The notes under the pieces: model-generated
Told to the model about the DNA's origin: nothing
The model's input: the letters and a program-made list of their open reading frames with translations, nothing else
The model's database searches: none
Position numbers and translations under genes: made by a program
NCBI GenBank assembly: GCA_024683255.1
Contig: JAIKYL010000241.1
Coordinates: 1 to 19,079, forward strand
Length of the DNA: 19,079 nucleotides
Reading direction: 5' to 3'
From: Bacteroidales bacterium
GTDB taxonomy: Bacteria; Bacteroidota; Bacteroidia; Bacteroidales; UBA932
In this document: positions 1 to 7,506 of the stretch, piece by piece
How positions within the stretch are numbered: the stretch's first letter is position 1
Layout of the letters: each line of letters begins with the position of its first letter

Positions 1-269
1 ATGGTTCCGCCGCCTTCCAGCACCTGCAGTTTGCACTGGCCGCAGTTGGCCTTGCCGCCGCAGGCGGAGGGGAGGAAGATGCCATGATCGGCCAGGGTGT
101 GCATCACGTCTCCGCCGGGGGTCACTTCCAGTTCCTTGGTACCGCTGTTGATGTTGATCTTGACGGTGCCGGAAGGGGTGACGGCGGCTTTGATGATGAG
201 CAGGAGGGCCACCAGGATTAACGTCACAACAGTGATGACGATAATGGAGAATAAGATTGTATTACCCAT
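1..269 (-). CDS. nqrF: NqrF, Na+-translocating NADH:quinone reductase subunit F (N-terminal part; runs off the left edge)
   Basis: NqrF is the electron entry subunit of the Na+-NQR pump. It oxidises NADH through FAD and passes electrons to a 2Fe-2S centre. Only the first 89 codons are in the window. They show an N-terminal membrane helix (about residues 5-27) and then the start of the ferredoxin domain with the motif CGGKANCGQC, which puts Cys at 70, 76 and 79. These are the same positions as the known cluster ligands in Vibrio cholerae NqrF. The fourth Cys and the FAD/NADH domains lie outside the window. The start is the ATG at 269, 15 bp after nqrE ends. It is the last visible gene of the operon, in the canonical A-F order. 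Family assignment is secure. Confidence 0.96.
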   Translation of the reverse strand, partial: MGNTILFSIIVITVVTLILVALLLIIKAAVTPSGTVKININSGTKELEVTPGGDVMHTLADHGIFLPSACGGKANCGQCKLQVLEGGGT

Positions 270-284
270 ATTGCTGTCCTCCTC

Positions 285-881
285 TTATTGGCCGATACCC
301 ATGAAGGTCATGAAGGCGATGCCCATGAGACCCACGGTGATGAAAGTGATACCCAGGCCCTTGAGTGCGGGCGGAACGTTGGAGTAACCCATCTTCTCGC
401 GGATGGCCGCCAGGGATACGATGGCCAGGAACCAGCCCAGGCCGGAGCCCAGGGCGTATACGGTGGCCTCTCCAATGTTCAGGAAGTCTTTCTGCTGCAT
501 GAACAGGGAACCGCCCAGGATGGCGCAGTTCACGGCGATAAGCGGCAGGAAGATACCCAGGGATGAATAGAGTTCCGGTGAGAACTTCTCCACTACCATT
601 TCCACTATCTGTACGATGGCGGCGATGACGGCGATGAAGACGATGAAGCTGAGGAAACTCAGGTCCACGCCTTCGATGAGGGCGTCCGGAGCCAGCACAT
701 AGGTGTTGAGGAGGTAGTTGATGGGAAGCGTCACCAACAGCACGAAGATAACCGCGACACCCAGGCCGGCAGCCGTCTTCACATTCTTCGATACAGCCAG
801 GAATGAGCACATTCCCAGGAAGTATGCGAAGATCATGTTGTCCACAAAGATGGACTTGGTGAATAAGCTAAGATATTCCAT
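285..881 (-). CDS. nqrE: NqrE, Na+-translocating NADH:quinone reductase subunit E
   Basis: Integral membrane subunit of the Na+-NQR complex, 198 aa, the usual family length. It is almost entirely hydrophobic, with six predicted membrane segments. Near the N-terminus is [12 protein letters not shown] with Cys25, and later [11 protein letters not shown] with Cys119. These match the two NqrE cysteines (26 and 120 in V. cholerae) that help hold the membrane-buried iron-sulfur centre between NqrD and NqrE. Other family signatures are [17 protein letters not shown] and the C-terminal GLGITFIT. The gene starts 12 bp after nqrD and ends 15 bp before nqrF, so it is clearly in the operon. NqrE and NqrD are paralogous with inverted topology. 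Confidence 0.97.
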   Translation of the reverse strand: MEYLSLFTKSIFVDNMIFAYFLGMCSFLAVSKNVKTAAGLGVAVIFVLLVTLPINYLLNTYVLAPDALIEGVDLSFLSFIVFIAVIAAIVQIVEMVVEKFSPELYSSLGIFLPLIAVNCAILGGSLFMQQKDFLNIGEATVYALGSGLGWFLAIVSLAAIREKMGYSNVPPALKGLGITFITVGLMGIAFMTFMGIGQ

Positions 882-893
882 AAGGCGTCACAA

Positions 894-1511
894 TTATTTG
901 TCTTCCTGCAGGTCTTTCTGGATGCTCCGCTGCACCCACACGATGCATCCCAGGAGGATGAGGGCGAAGGGCGGCAGGATTACCAGGTTGTTGGGAACAT
1001 AACCGAAACGGTTGAGGATGTCGATGCCGAACAGGGTCCCGGAACCCAGGAGCTCGCGGAAGAAGGCAACGATAATGAGGATGAGGCCATAGCCGGCGCC
1101 GTTGGCTACGCCGTCCAGGAAGCTGGGCCAGGGCTTGTTGCCCAGGGCGAAAGCCTCGATACGGCCCATCACGATACAGTTGGTGATGATGAGGCCGATA
1201 TACACGGACAGCTGCTTGTCAATGGCGTAGGTGGCTTCGAAGCTCTTGAGCACCTGGTCCACCAGGATTACCATCATGGCTACGACCACCAGCTGGACGA
1301 TGATACGTACGCGGCCGGGAATGGTCTTGCGCAGGAGCGAGAGGATGAGGCTGGAGATGCCGCACACCACAATGACGGAAAGGGCCATGACCAGCGCGCC
1401 CTTCAGCGTGACGGTGACCGCCAGGGAAGAGCAGATACCCAATACCAGGACGGTAATAGGGTTCCCCTTGAAGATGGGGTTCAGAATGGTTTCTTTAAGT
1501 TTTGCGTTCAT
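894..1511 (-). CDS. nqrD: NqrD, Na+-translocating NADH:quinone reductase subunit D
   Basis: Integral membrane subunit of the Na+-NQR pump, 205 aa, typical length. It is a paralogue of NqrE. Conserved features visible are NPIFKGNPITVLVLGICSSL with Cys27, and LIITNCIVMGRIEAFA with Cys112. These two cysteines pair with those of NqrE to ligate the intramembrane iron-sulfur centre. About six hydrophobic segments follow the family pattern. The start ATG at 1511 lies 3 bp after the nqrC stop, consistent with translational coupling. The gene ends with a charged tail, 12 bp before nqrE. No anomalies are seen. Confidence 0.97.
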   Translation of the reverse strand: MNAKLKETILNPIFKGNPITVLVLGICSSLAVTVTLKGALVMALSVIVVCGISSLILSLLRKTIPGRVRIIVQLVVVAMMVILVDQVLKSFEATYAIDKQLSVYIGLIITNCIVMGRIEAFALGNKPWPSFLDGVANGAGYGLILIIVAFFRELLGSGTLFGIDILNRFGYVPNNLVILPPFALILLGCIVWVQRSIQKDLQEDK

Positions 1512-1514
1512 GGC

Positions 1515-2348
1515 TTATTCCTCCATATGATTATGGTGTTCGCAGTCCTCTTCGCCTTCGCAGTTCTCATGATTGCCGCAGCACTCCTTGGCGGGTGCGT
1601 TGGCCTGGAAGTACTTGGCGTAAGCGGCCAGCCAGGTGTCGATGGCAGCATCCAGGCCCTGGGACGTCATGGTGGCGCCGGAGATGGCGTCTATCTTGTT
1701 GTCCAGGGTGGAGGAGCCGTCGGCCTCCTTGGGAGCGCCGCCCTTCACGATGTCGAATACGTTGGCCGAGCCGAAGTCCGGCTTTTCGCCCACGAATTCG
1801 GCCTGGAAGGAAGGATCGTCCTTGATCTTGGCACCCAGACCCGCGGTTTCGCTCTCATGGTCGAAATAAGCACCCGCGATGGTGGCATTGTCGGCCTCGA
1901 AGGAAATGTAACCCCAGATGGGGCCCCACAGGCCTGCTCCGTAGATGGGAACCACGGTGCGGCCGTTCTTGAACTTGAACACGGGAATCTCTGCAGCTCC
2001 GGTGGCGTTGGCGCCGCCCTTGATGTTGTAATTCTGGCGCTTGAGGGCCTTGGGACCGTACACCTCAATGCCTTCCAGTTCCCGGAGCACGTTGCCTTCC
2101 GTGTCAATCACAAAGGCTTTTTCAATCTCATCGGCATACTTGGCCAGCTTGTCCTTGTTGGAGAGCTTGTCCAATTCCGCCTTGGTGCCGTACTGGGCAC
2201 TGGTGAGCATTTGGGAGATGGTCTCCGCCTTCTCATTTGCATCCTGACGTTCCTTGAGGGACTGGGATACAAAAGCGAGGAGCGCTGCTACAATCACCAC
2301 AATGAGGGTGGTGTAGATTATAGTATATACATTGTTATTGGTATTCAT
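1515..2348 (-). CDS. nqrC: NqrC, covalently flavinylated subunit C of Na+-NQR, with an unusual Cys/His-rich tail
   Basis: NqrC carries a covalently bound FMN in the electron path of the Na+ pump. It has one N-terminal membrane helix (about residues 9-27) and a large extracytoplasmic FMN-binding domain. The flavinylation motif is visible as SGATMTS at 223-229, with Thr226 as the predicted FMN attachment site. GLWGPIWGYISF around 139-150 is also family-typical. The protein is 277 aa, a little long, because the last ~24 residues (254-277) form a hydrophilic tail with Cys at 256, 257, 263 and 269 and His at 260, 271, 272 and 274. I do not expect such a tail in ordinary NqrC proteins. It is in frame and followed 3 bp later by nqrD, so it is not an obvious frameshift product. 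Confidence 0.96.
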   Translation of the reverse strand: MNTNNNVYTIIYTTLIVVIVAALLAFVSQSLKERQDANEKAETISQMLTSAQYGTKAELDKLSNKDKLAKYADEIEKAFVIDTEGNVLRELEGIEVYGPKALKRQNYNIKGGANATGAAEIPVFKFKNGRTVVPIYGAGLWGPIWGYISFEADNATIAGAYFDHESETAGLGAKIKDDPSFQAEFVGEKPDFGSANVFDIVKGGAPKEADGSSTLDNKIDAISGATMTSQGLDAAIDTWLAAYAKYFQANAPAKECCGNHENCEGEEDCEHHNHMEE

Positions 2349-2360
2349 AGCGCAGTTCCT

Positions 2361-3509
2361 TTAGGCGGTTAAGGCTTTCTTGGCACGACGGCCGGTGTGT
2401 ATGGACACAACGCAGTGGTCGATGAGCGGGGCCATGGTGTTCATGAACAGGATGGCCAGCATCATGCCTTCCATATAGCCGGGGTTCCACAGGCGTACCA
2501 CGACGGCCAGGGCACCCACCAGGAAGCCGTAAATCCATTTGCCGGTTTCTGTCTGGGCAGCGGTAACCGGATCGGTTGCCATGAATACGGAGCCGAACAG
2601 GAAGCCGCCCATTACCAGCTGATAGTAGCAGGGGAGTTCGGTGGCGCCTGCCATCTGGCCCAGCCAGCCCACCAGGAGGCCGCCGGCCACGGAGCTGATC
2701 ATGATCTTCCAGGAAGCCACGCCGGTCCACACCAGCAGGAGGGCACCCAGGAGGATGGCCACCACGCAGGTTTCACCGGTACTGCCGGGAATGAAGCCCC
2801 AGAACATATCCATAAAGGAATAACCGGCGCTGTCCAGGGCGGCCATACCGCCGTCATGGGCGATGGCCAGCGGAGTTGCGGCCGATACGGCATCCACGTC
2901 CTTGAGCGCGCCCACCCAGGTCTTGGAAACCCAGACGCTGGAGCCGGACATGCTGGAAGGATAGGAGAAGAACAGGAATGCGCGGGCCACCAGGGCCGGA
3001 TTCCAGATATTCATGCCGGTGCCGCCGAACACTTCCTTCACAAAGATGACGGAGAATGCCACGGCCAGGGCCAGCATCCAGAGGGGAACGTCCACCGGGA
3101 CAATGAGCGGGATGAGGAAGCCCGTGACGAGGTAACCCTCGTTCACTTCCTCTCCGCGGATCTGGGAACTGCCGAACTCGATGGCAAGGCCGACCACGTA
3201 AGACACCACGAACAGCGGGAGCATGCGGAGGAGGCCATACCAGAACATATGCCAGAATCCCCAGTCCAGGTTATACAGGGTAGAAGTCTGCAGACCCACG
3301 TTGTACATGCCGAAGAGGGCTGCAGGAACCAGGGCGATGACCACCATGATCATAACCCGCTTGAGGTCTATACCGTCACGTACGTGGGCTCCCTTGGCCG
3401 TTACGGTGCCGGGAACGCGCAGGAAGGTATCGAACGCATCAATGGATGAGTGAAGCCAGTACAGCTTGCCGCCTTTCTCAAAAAGGCCAGGTTTCTTTTC
3501 GTCTGCCAT
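2361..3509 (-). CDS. nqrB: NqrB, Na+-translocating NADH:quinone reductase subunit B
   Basis: NqrB is the large membrane subunit of Na+-NQR. It carries a covalent FMN and, in studied homologues, riboflavin and the quinone/Na+ sites. The 382-aa protein has a cytoplasmic N-terminus of about 50 residues and then many membrane helices. Conserved blocks include VNEGYLVTGFLIPLIVP (about 122-138), GGTGMNIWNPALVARAFLFF (about 162-181), and DAVSAATPLA with Thr212 as the predicted FMN attachment residue. GSVFMATDPVTA and the terminal MLAILFMNTMAPLID block are also typical of the NqrB/RnfD family. The gene follows nqrA by 3 bp and precedes nqrC by 12 bp. The length is slightly below the ~410 aa of proteobacterial NqrB, as expected for Bacteroidota. 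Confidence 0.97.
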   Translation of the reverse strand: MADEKKPGLFEKGGKLYWLHSSIDAFDTFLRVPGTVTAKGAHVRDGIDLKRVMIMVVIALVPAALFGMYNVGLQTSTLYNLDWGFWHMFWYGLLRMLPLFVVSYVVGLAIEFGSSQIRGEEVNEGYLVTGFLIPLIVPVDVPLWMLALAVAFSVIFVKEVFGGTGMNIWNPALVARAFLFFSYPSSMSGSSVWVSKTWVGALKDVDAVSAATPLAIAHDGGMAALDSAGYSFMDMFWGFIPGSTGETCVVAILLGALLLVWTGVASWKIMISSVAGGLLVGWLGQMAGATELPCYYQLVMGGFLFGSVFMATDPVTAAQTETGKWIYGFLVGALAVVVRLWNPGYMEGMMLAILFMNTMAPLIDHCVVSIHTGRRAKKALTA

Positions 3510-3512
3510 AGC

Positions 3513-4847
3513 TTATGCCATTTCTTTGATCATGAGGTCAATACCCTTTTGGATAATGGCCTGAATCTCGTTCTTGGAGGGATCTACATAGTCGCACAGG
3601 GCCAGGTCTTCCGGAAGAACTTCGTAGATGCCGTATTTCTCCATCTTCTCGATGTCTCCTGCCAGGCAGGCCTTGATGAGGTAGATGGGGAAGATGTCCA
3701 TGGGAGTTACATCCTCGAAGCACTTGGTCTCCACAAAGGCGCGGGGACCGCCGTGCAGGTTGGTGTCCATGTCGTACTGCTTCTTGGGGGTGAGCCAGGA
3801 GAAGTAGCACCAGGAGGAGCTGTGAACCTTGGGACGGAAGGGCTTGGCCCAGCCGAACCATTCGCGCTCATAGCCTTCCCTGAGGAGGGTGAGCTGGTCC
3901 TGGAAGAAGCCCAGGTAACCGTCGGCCCCCAGATTCTCTCCGGTGAGGACGTCACCGCCGATCACGCGCACATCCTGCATGACAGGGGTGATTTCTTTCA
4001 CGGGAGTACCGGGGAGGCAGCATACATAGCCGGTCTTTTCCGCTGCGGGACCGGTGACGGCCACTTTGCGGGTGAGGTCCAGCTTGCCGGTGTTCACCAC
4101 ATGGCCGATGGCCGCCAGGTGCAGCGGAGAGATGGTCCAGACCGTCTCACCCTTCTGGATGGGGGCGATATGGCTGATCTGGACGCCCACGTTGCCGGCG
4201 GGATGCTTGCCGCTCACCACATGGAGCACGGTATTCTCCACCTTGTGGAACAGGGAAGAGGCCTCTACGGCCTTGTTGTAGGAAAGATGCACGGGGGCGA
4301 TCTTGGCCAGGGCGTTTACGCCGGCCTGGATGTCCAGGAGCTTGCCGTCCAGGGTGAAATCCGTGTCCGCGGCAAGCGGAGCCGTGCTGAAGGAGGAAAC
4401 GAAAATTGCCTTGGGCGTAACGTCCAGGCCGGCCAGGATGCCGTAGGGGCGCTGGATGAGCGCACCCCACAGACCGGTGTTAAGGAGCAGCTGCTTGGCA
4501 TCGGCCGCCGTTTCCGGAGCCTTGGCGCCAAAATCCACCGCTTCCTGCTTGCCATCGGCCTTTACCAGGACTGCCAGCAATTTTCTCTTTTCGCCCCGCA
4601 CAATCTGACTCACCGTTCCGCTTACAGGGGAGGTGAACAGAATCTCGGGACGCATTTTGTCGGCCATCACAGGGGAGCCTGCCAATACGTGGTCTCCTTC
4701 CTTAACAAGCAGCCTGGGTACAAGGCCTTTGAAGTCGGTAGGTTTTACAGCCACGATGTCAGCACTCACGTTTTTGATGACTTCCCGGGTCGCAGCACCC
4801 TTCAGGGGGATGTTCAGGCCCTTTTTCAAAGCGAGATTGTTTGACAT
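3513..4847 (-). CDS. nqrA: NqrA, Na+-translocating NADH:quinone reductase subunit A
   Basis: NqrA is the peripheral cytoplasmic subunit of the Na+ pump, related to RnfC but without its iron-sulfur motifs. At 444 aa it is of normal length. The N-terminus (ALKKGLNIPLKGAA) and the following PRLLVKEGDHVLAGSPV and FTSPVSGTVSQIVRGEKRK blocks form the biotinyl-lipoyl-like hammerhead typical of NqrA. GLWGALIQRPYG and the C-terminal TPMDIFPIYLIKACLAGD are also characteristic. It is the first gene of the nqr operon. Its ATG at 4847 lies about 36 bp after a promoter-like -7 box. The neighbour on the other side is a divergent helicase gene. Assignment is secure. Confidence 0.97.
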   Translation of the reverse strand: MSNNLALKKGLNIPLKGAATREVIKNVSADIVAVKPTDFKGLVPRLLVKEGDHVLAGSPVMADKMRPEILFTSPVSGTVSQIVRGEKRKLLAVLVKADGKQEAVDFGAKAPETAADAKQLLLNTGLWGALIQRPYGILAGLDVTPKAIFVSSFSTAPLAADTDFTLDGKLLDIQAGVNALAKIAPVHLSYNKAVEASSLFHKVENTVLHVVSGKHPAGNVGVQISHIAPIQKGETVWTISPLHLAAIGHVVNTGKLDLTRKVAVTGPAAEKTGYVCCLPGTPVKEITPVMQDVRVIGGDVLTGENLGADGYLGFFQDQLTLLREGYEREWFGWAKPFRPKVHSSSWCYFSWLTPKKQYDMDTNLHGGPRAFVETKCFEDVTPMDIFPIYLIKACLAGDIEKMEKYGIYEVLPEDLALCDYVDPSKNEIQAIIQKGIDLMIKEMA

Positions 4848-4877
4848 TATTTAGTGAGTTTTGTGTATTTGCAAAAT

Positions 4878-4889
4878 ACTTCGCGAAGT
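4878..4889. repeat. Perfect 12-bp palindrome ACTTCGCGAAGT at the nqr promoter
   Basis: The 12-mer is identical to its reverse complement. It covers most of the candidate nqr -7 box and the expected transcription start. This is a plausible operator position for a dimeric regulator, but no regulator is known from this window. A near-palindrome, GTATTTGCAAAATAC, lies next to it at 4865-4879. Confidence 0.5.
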
Positions 4890-4891
4890 TA
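4884..4891 (-). promoter_or_regulatory. Candidate -7 box of the nqr operon promoter
   Basis: On the minus strand this reads TAACTTCG, one mismatch from the Bacteroides -7 consensus TAnnTTTG. It sits 36 bp before the nqrA ATG. No clear TTTG -33 element is seen 19-20 bp upstream, so the call is tentative. The box overlaps a perfect palindrome (4878-4889). Confidence 0.45.
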
Positions 4892-4903
4892 CGAAAAATT
4901 TGC

Positions 4904-4911
4904 TAAATTCG
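4904..4911 (+). promoter_or_regulatory. Candidate -7 box of the pcrA promoter
   Basis: Reads TAAATTCG on the plus strand, one mismatch from TAnnTTTG, and ends 21 bp before the chosen pcrA ATG at 4933. A TTCG at 4880-4883 lies 20 bp upstream and may serve as a weak -33 element. It is arranged back to back with the candidate nqr promoter. Confidence 0.4.
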
Positions 4912-4932
4912 CGTAATAAAATTAGGGTCGCA

Positions 4933-7302
4933 ATGAGCGAGATTTTGAGAGATTTGAATCCGGAACAGCTAAAAGCTGTTGAATGCACAGAAGGGCCGAT
5001 GCTCATTGTGGCTGGGGCAGGGTCGGGAAAGACCCGCGTTTTGACTTCCCGGATAGCCTATTTGATTGAGCAGGGTGTGCCTCCGGAGCGTATCCTGGCC
5101 CTAACCTTCACCAAGAAAGCGGCAGGGGAAATGAAGGAGCGTATTGCGCGGATGGTGGGGGAGCGGCAGGCCCGCCGCATCCAGATGGGCACCTTCCACT
5201 CCATCTTCATCCGTTTCTTGAGAGAATTCGCCCCTGTTATAAGTTTTCCCGCCACCTTTACCATCTATGATACCACGGACTCGGTGAGCGCCGTCAAAAA
5301 CTGCATCAAACAGCTAAGCCTGGACGATAAGCTTTACAAGCCCAAAGAAGTATATTCCCGTATTTCCAAGGCCAAGAACGATCTGGTTACACCCACCCCG
5401 TACATGAACGGGGCGGGGGGCTACCGGGAAGGGGACCGCCTGCATAAGAAACCGGAGATTTACCGGGTGTATGCCCTCTACTGCCAAATGTGCAAGCAGT
5501 CGGGCGTCATGGATTTTGATGATATTCTCCTTTACATGAATATCCTCCTAAAATCCAGCCCGGAGGCGCTGGAATCCATTGCCGGGCGTTTTACCCATAT
5601 CCTGGTGGACGAGTATCAGGACACCAATGCGGCTCAGTATCTCATCCTTAAGAAGTTGGCGGCCAGGGCGCCCCACAACATCTGCGTGGTGGGGGACGAC
5701 TCCCAGTCCATCTACGGCTTCCGGGGTGCCCAGATCCAGAACATTCTCAGCTTTCAAAAGGATTTCCCCACTGCCCGCCTGTTCCGTCTGGAGCGGAATT
5801 ACCGTTCCACCCAGAACATAGTGAATGCGGCCAATACGCTAATTGCCAAAAACGAGGGCCGGATCCCCAAGAACTGCGTTTCCATGGGGGAGGCCGGGGA
5901 GAAAATCCGCCTGGTCCGTTCCTTTACGGAGCAGGAAGAGGCCATGCAAATTGTATCGGCCATCATAACCCGCATGCGGATGGAACGGGCCGAATATTCG
6001 GATTTCGCCATCCTGTATCGCACCAATTCCCAGTCCCGTGCGCTGGAGGAGCAGCTCCGCCGCCGTAACATCCCGTACCTCATCTACTCCGGTAATTCCT
6101 TCTTTGAAAGGGCCGAGGTAAAGGACGTGATGGCATACCTCAAGCTGGCGGTGAATCTGAACGACGACGAGGCTTTCCGACGGGTGGTGAACAAGCCCGC
6201 CCGCGGGATTGGAGACACCTCCATATCGGCCCTTACGCAGGCTGCCCGGGAAGGAGGGATGTCCCTCTTCCGTGCGGCTTACCGGCCGGATCTGGAATCC
6301 TTCGGCCTGCGTGGTGCGGCTGTAGCCAAGATCCGCGCCTTCTGCGACATGATGGGGAAGGCCGCCGTGGAGGCGCAGGACGGAGACGCGTACGACGTGG
6401 CCATGACCCTTGCGTCCGAAAGCGGCATCTTCCTGTTTTTCAAGGCCGATGATTCCGTTGAAGGCCAATCCCGTTTCCAAAACGTCCAGGAGCTCCTAAA
6501 CAGCATCAAAGGCTATGTGGAGGAGATCCGGGGAGACTATATGAATGCACTGGTGGAGGACGGCGTTGTGCAAGATGCCTCCCTGGTGCAGGAGAAGGAC
6601 CTTCCGGTAGTGCACCTGGGGGACTTCCTGGAGAACGTCTCGCTGCTTTCCAGCGTAGATGTGGCGGAGGATGAAACCCTTAACAAGGTGGCCCTGATGA
6701 CGGTGCATTCCGCCAAGGGCCTGGAGTTCCCGTATGTGTTCGTCTCCGGCATGGAGGAGAATCTCTTCCCCTCCGGCGGCTGGATGCTCACGGAAGCCGA
6801 CCTGGAGGAGGAACGGCGACTGTTTTATGTGGCCCTCACGCGCGCCAAGAAGGCCGTAACCCTCTCTTTTGCCGAAACCCGCATGCGCAACGGAAAGCAC
6901 GAGTCCAATTCACCCAGCCGCTTCCTGCGGGAAATAGCACCACAGTATTTGCAGAACCCGCTCCGGCGGGAGGACTTTGAAGCGCCAAAGGATGCCGACG
7001 AGGAGCCCCACGGTTTCCGCTGGGGAAGGTTTACGCCCCGTCCGGCTCCCGCTCCGCAGCCCGTGAGACCGGTGGAAACAAGGCGTATCCTCCCGGAGAA
7101 GCCGCCGGTGATTGATGCCAATTTTGTCCCGGACCCCATGTCCTCCTTCCGGGTTGGAGACGCTATAGAACATAATAGATTTGGGGCGGGAAAAGTCCTA
7201 GAAATAAGCGGGAAAATTCCTGAGTTGAAAGCCCGGATCCTGTTTGAAAAGTACGGAGAGAAACTCCTATTATTAAAATATGCAAAAATCCGTCACAAAT
7301 AA
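4933..7302 (+). CDS. pcrA: UvrD/PcrA-family superfamily 1 DNA helicase
   Basis: ATP-dependent 3'-5' DNA helicase acting in repair and replication-fork maintenance. The 789-aa protein shows all SF1A motifs: Q motif LNPEQLKAV (8-16), Walker A GAGSGKT (28-34), motif Ia LTFTKKAAGEM, Walker B DEYQDTN (from Asp226), motif III GDDSQSIYGFRGA (from about 254), motif IV LERNYRST, motif V VHSAKGLEFPYVF, and motif VI VALTRAKK (633-640). The last ~50 residues form a Tudor-like region (VGDAIEHNRFGAGKV) found in PcrA/UvrD rather than RecB or Rep. The ATG at 4933 was preferred to an in-frame TTG at 4861, because translation from the TTG would start upstream of the candidate promoter. The gene is divergent from nqrA and ends at a hairpin (7373-7404). 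Confidence 0.96.
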   Translation: MSEILRDLNPEQLKAVECTEGPMLIVAGAGSGKTRVLTSRIAYLIEQGVPPERILALTFTKKAAGEMKERIARMVGERQARRIQMGTFHSIFIRFLREFAPVISFPATFTIYDTTDSVSAVKNCIKQLSLDDKLYKPKEVYSRISKAKNDLVTPTPYMNGAGGYREGDRLHKKPEIYRVYALYCQMCKQSGVMDFDDILLYMNILLKSSPEALESIAGRFTHILVDEYQDTNAAQYLILKKLAARAPHNICVVGDDSQSIYGFRGAQIQNILSFQKDFPTARLFRLERNYRSTQNIVNAANTLIAKNEGRIPKNCVSMGEAGEKIRLVRSFTEQEEAMQIVSAIITRMRMERAEYSDFAILYRTNSQSRALEEQLRRRNIPYLIYSGNSFFERAEVKDVMAYLKLAVNLNDDEAFRRVVNKPARGIGDTSISALTQAAREGGMSLFRAAYRPDLESFGLRGAAVAKIRAFCDMMGKAAVEAQDGDAYDVAMTLASESGIFLFFKADDSVEGQSRFQNVQELLNSIKGYVEEIRGDYMNALVEDGVVQDASLVQEKDLPVVHLGDFLENVSLLSSVDVAEDETLNKVALMTVHSAKGLEFPYVFVSGMEENLFPSGGWMLTEADLEEERRLFYVALTRAKKAVTLSFAETRMRNGKHESNSPSRFLREIAPQYLQNPLRREDFEAPKDADEEPHGFRWGRFTPRPAPAPQPVRPVETRRILPEKPPVIDANFVPDPMSSFRVGDAIEHNRFGAGKVLEISGKIPELKARILFEKYGEKLLLLKYAKIRHK

Positions 7303-7372
7303 ATTTGGAAATCAATTTCTTATTGGTTATATTTGTTGCGAAGTTTTTCATAGTTTAATTTTAGGTTAAGTG

Positions 7373-7404
7373 ACTGGCCCTGCGCAGTGATTGCGAGGGC
7401 CAGT
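7373..7404 (+). terminator. Strong hairpin after the helicase gene, probable transcription terminator
   Basis: ACTGGCCCT (7373-7381) pairs perfectly with AGGGCCAGT (7396-7404). After one bulged G, CGCA pairs with TGCG inside, leaving a GTGAT loop. A T-rich stretch (ATTTATTTG) follows on the plus strand. It lies 70 bp past the pcrA stop codon and upstream of the next promoter, as expected for a terminator. Confidence 0.8.
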
Positions 7405-7466
7405 ATTTATTTGTTCTAATAACTTGGATTGATTTGTCCTAATAATTCTCTTGTCAAAAAGAGACC

Positions 7467-7498
7467 CTTGCCGTTTCCCCGCTTTTTGTGTATCTTTG
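7467..7498 (+). promoter_or_regulatory. Bacteroides-type promoter of the 7507 gene
   Basis: The -7 box TATCTTTG (7491-7498) matches TAnnTTTG exactly. A CTTG at 7467-7470 is 20 bp upstream and fits the -33 element. Only 8 nt separate the -7 box from the ATG at 7507, so the transcript would be nearly leaderless. Confidence 0.75.
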
Positions 7499-7506
7499 AG
7501 TAAAAG

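Noticed and set aside
2397..4844. Long plus-strand open frames (350 and 464 codons) opposite nqrA and nqrB
   Set aside because: They are mirror frames of strongly conserved genes in GC-rich DNA. Their translations are rich in Gly, His and Asp, lack domains, and have no promoter or conserved start.
4861..4932. Upstream TTG start extending the helicase by 24 residues
   Set aside because: The extension spans the divergent promoter region and candidate -7 box, and the SF1 helicase homology starts just after the ATG at 4933.
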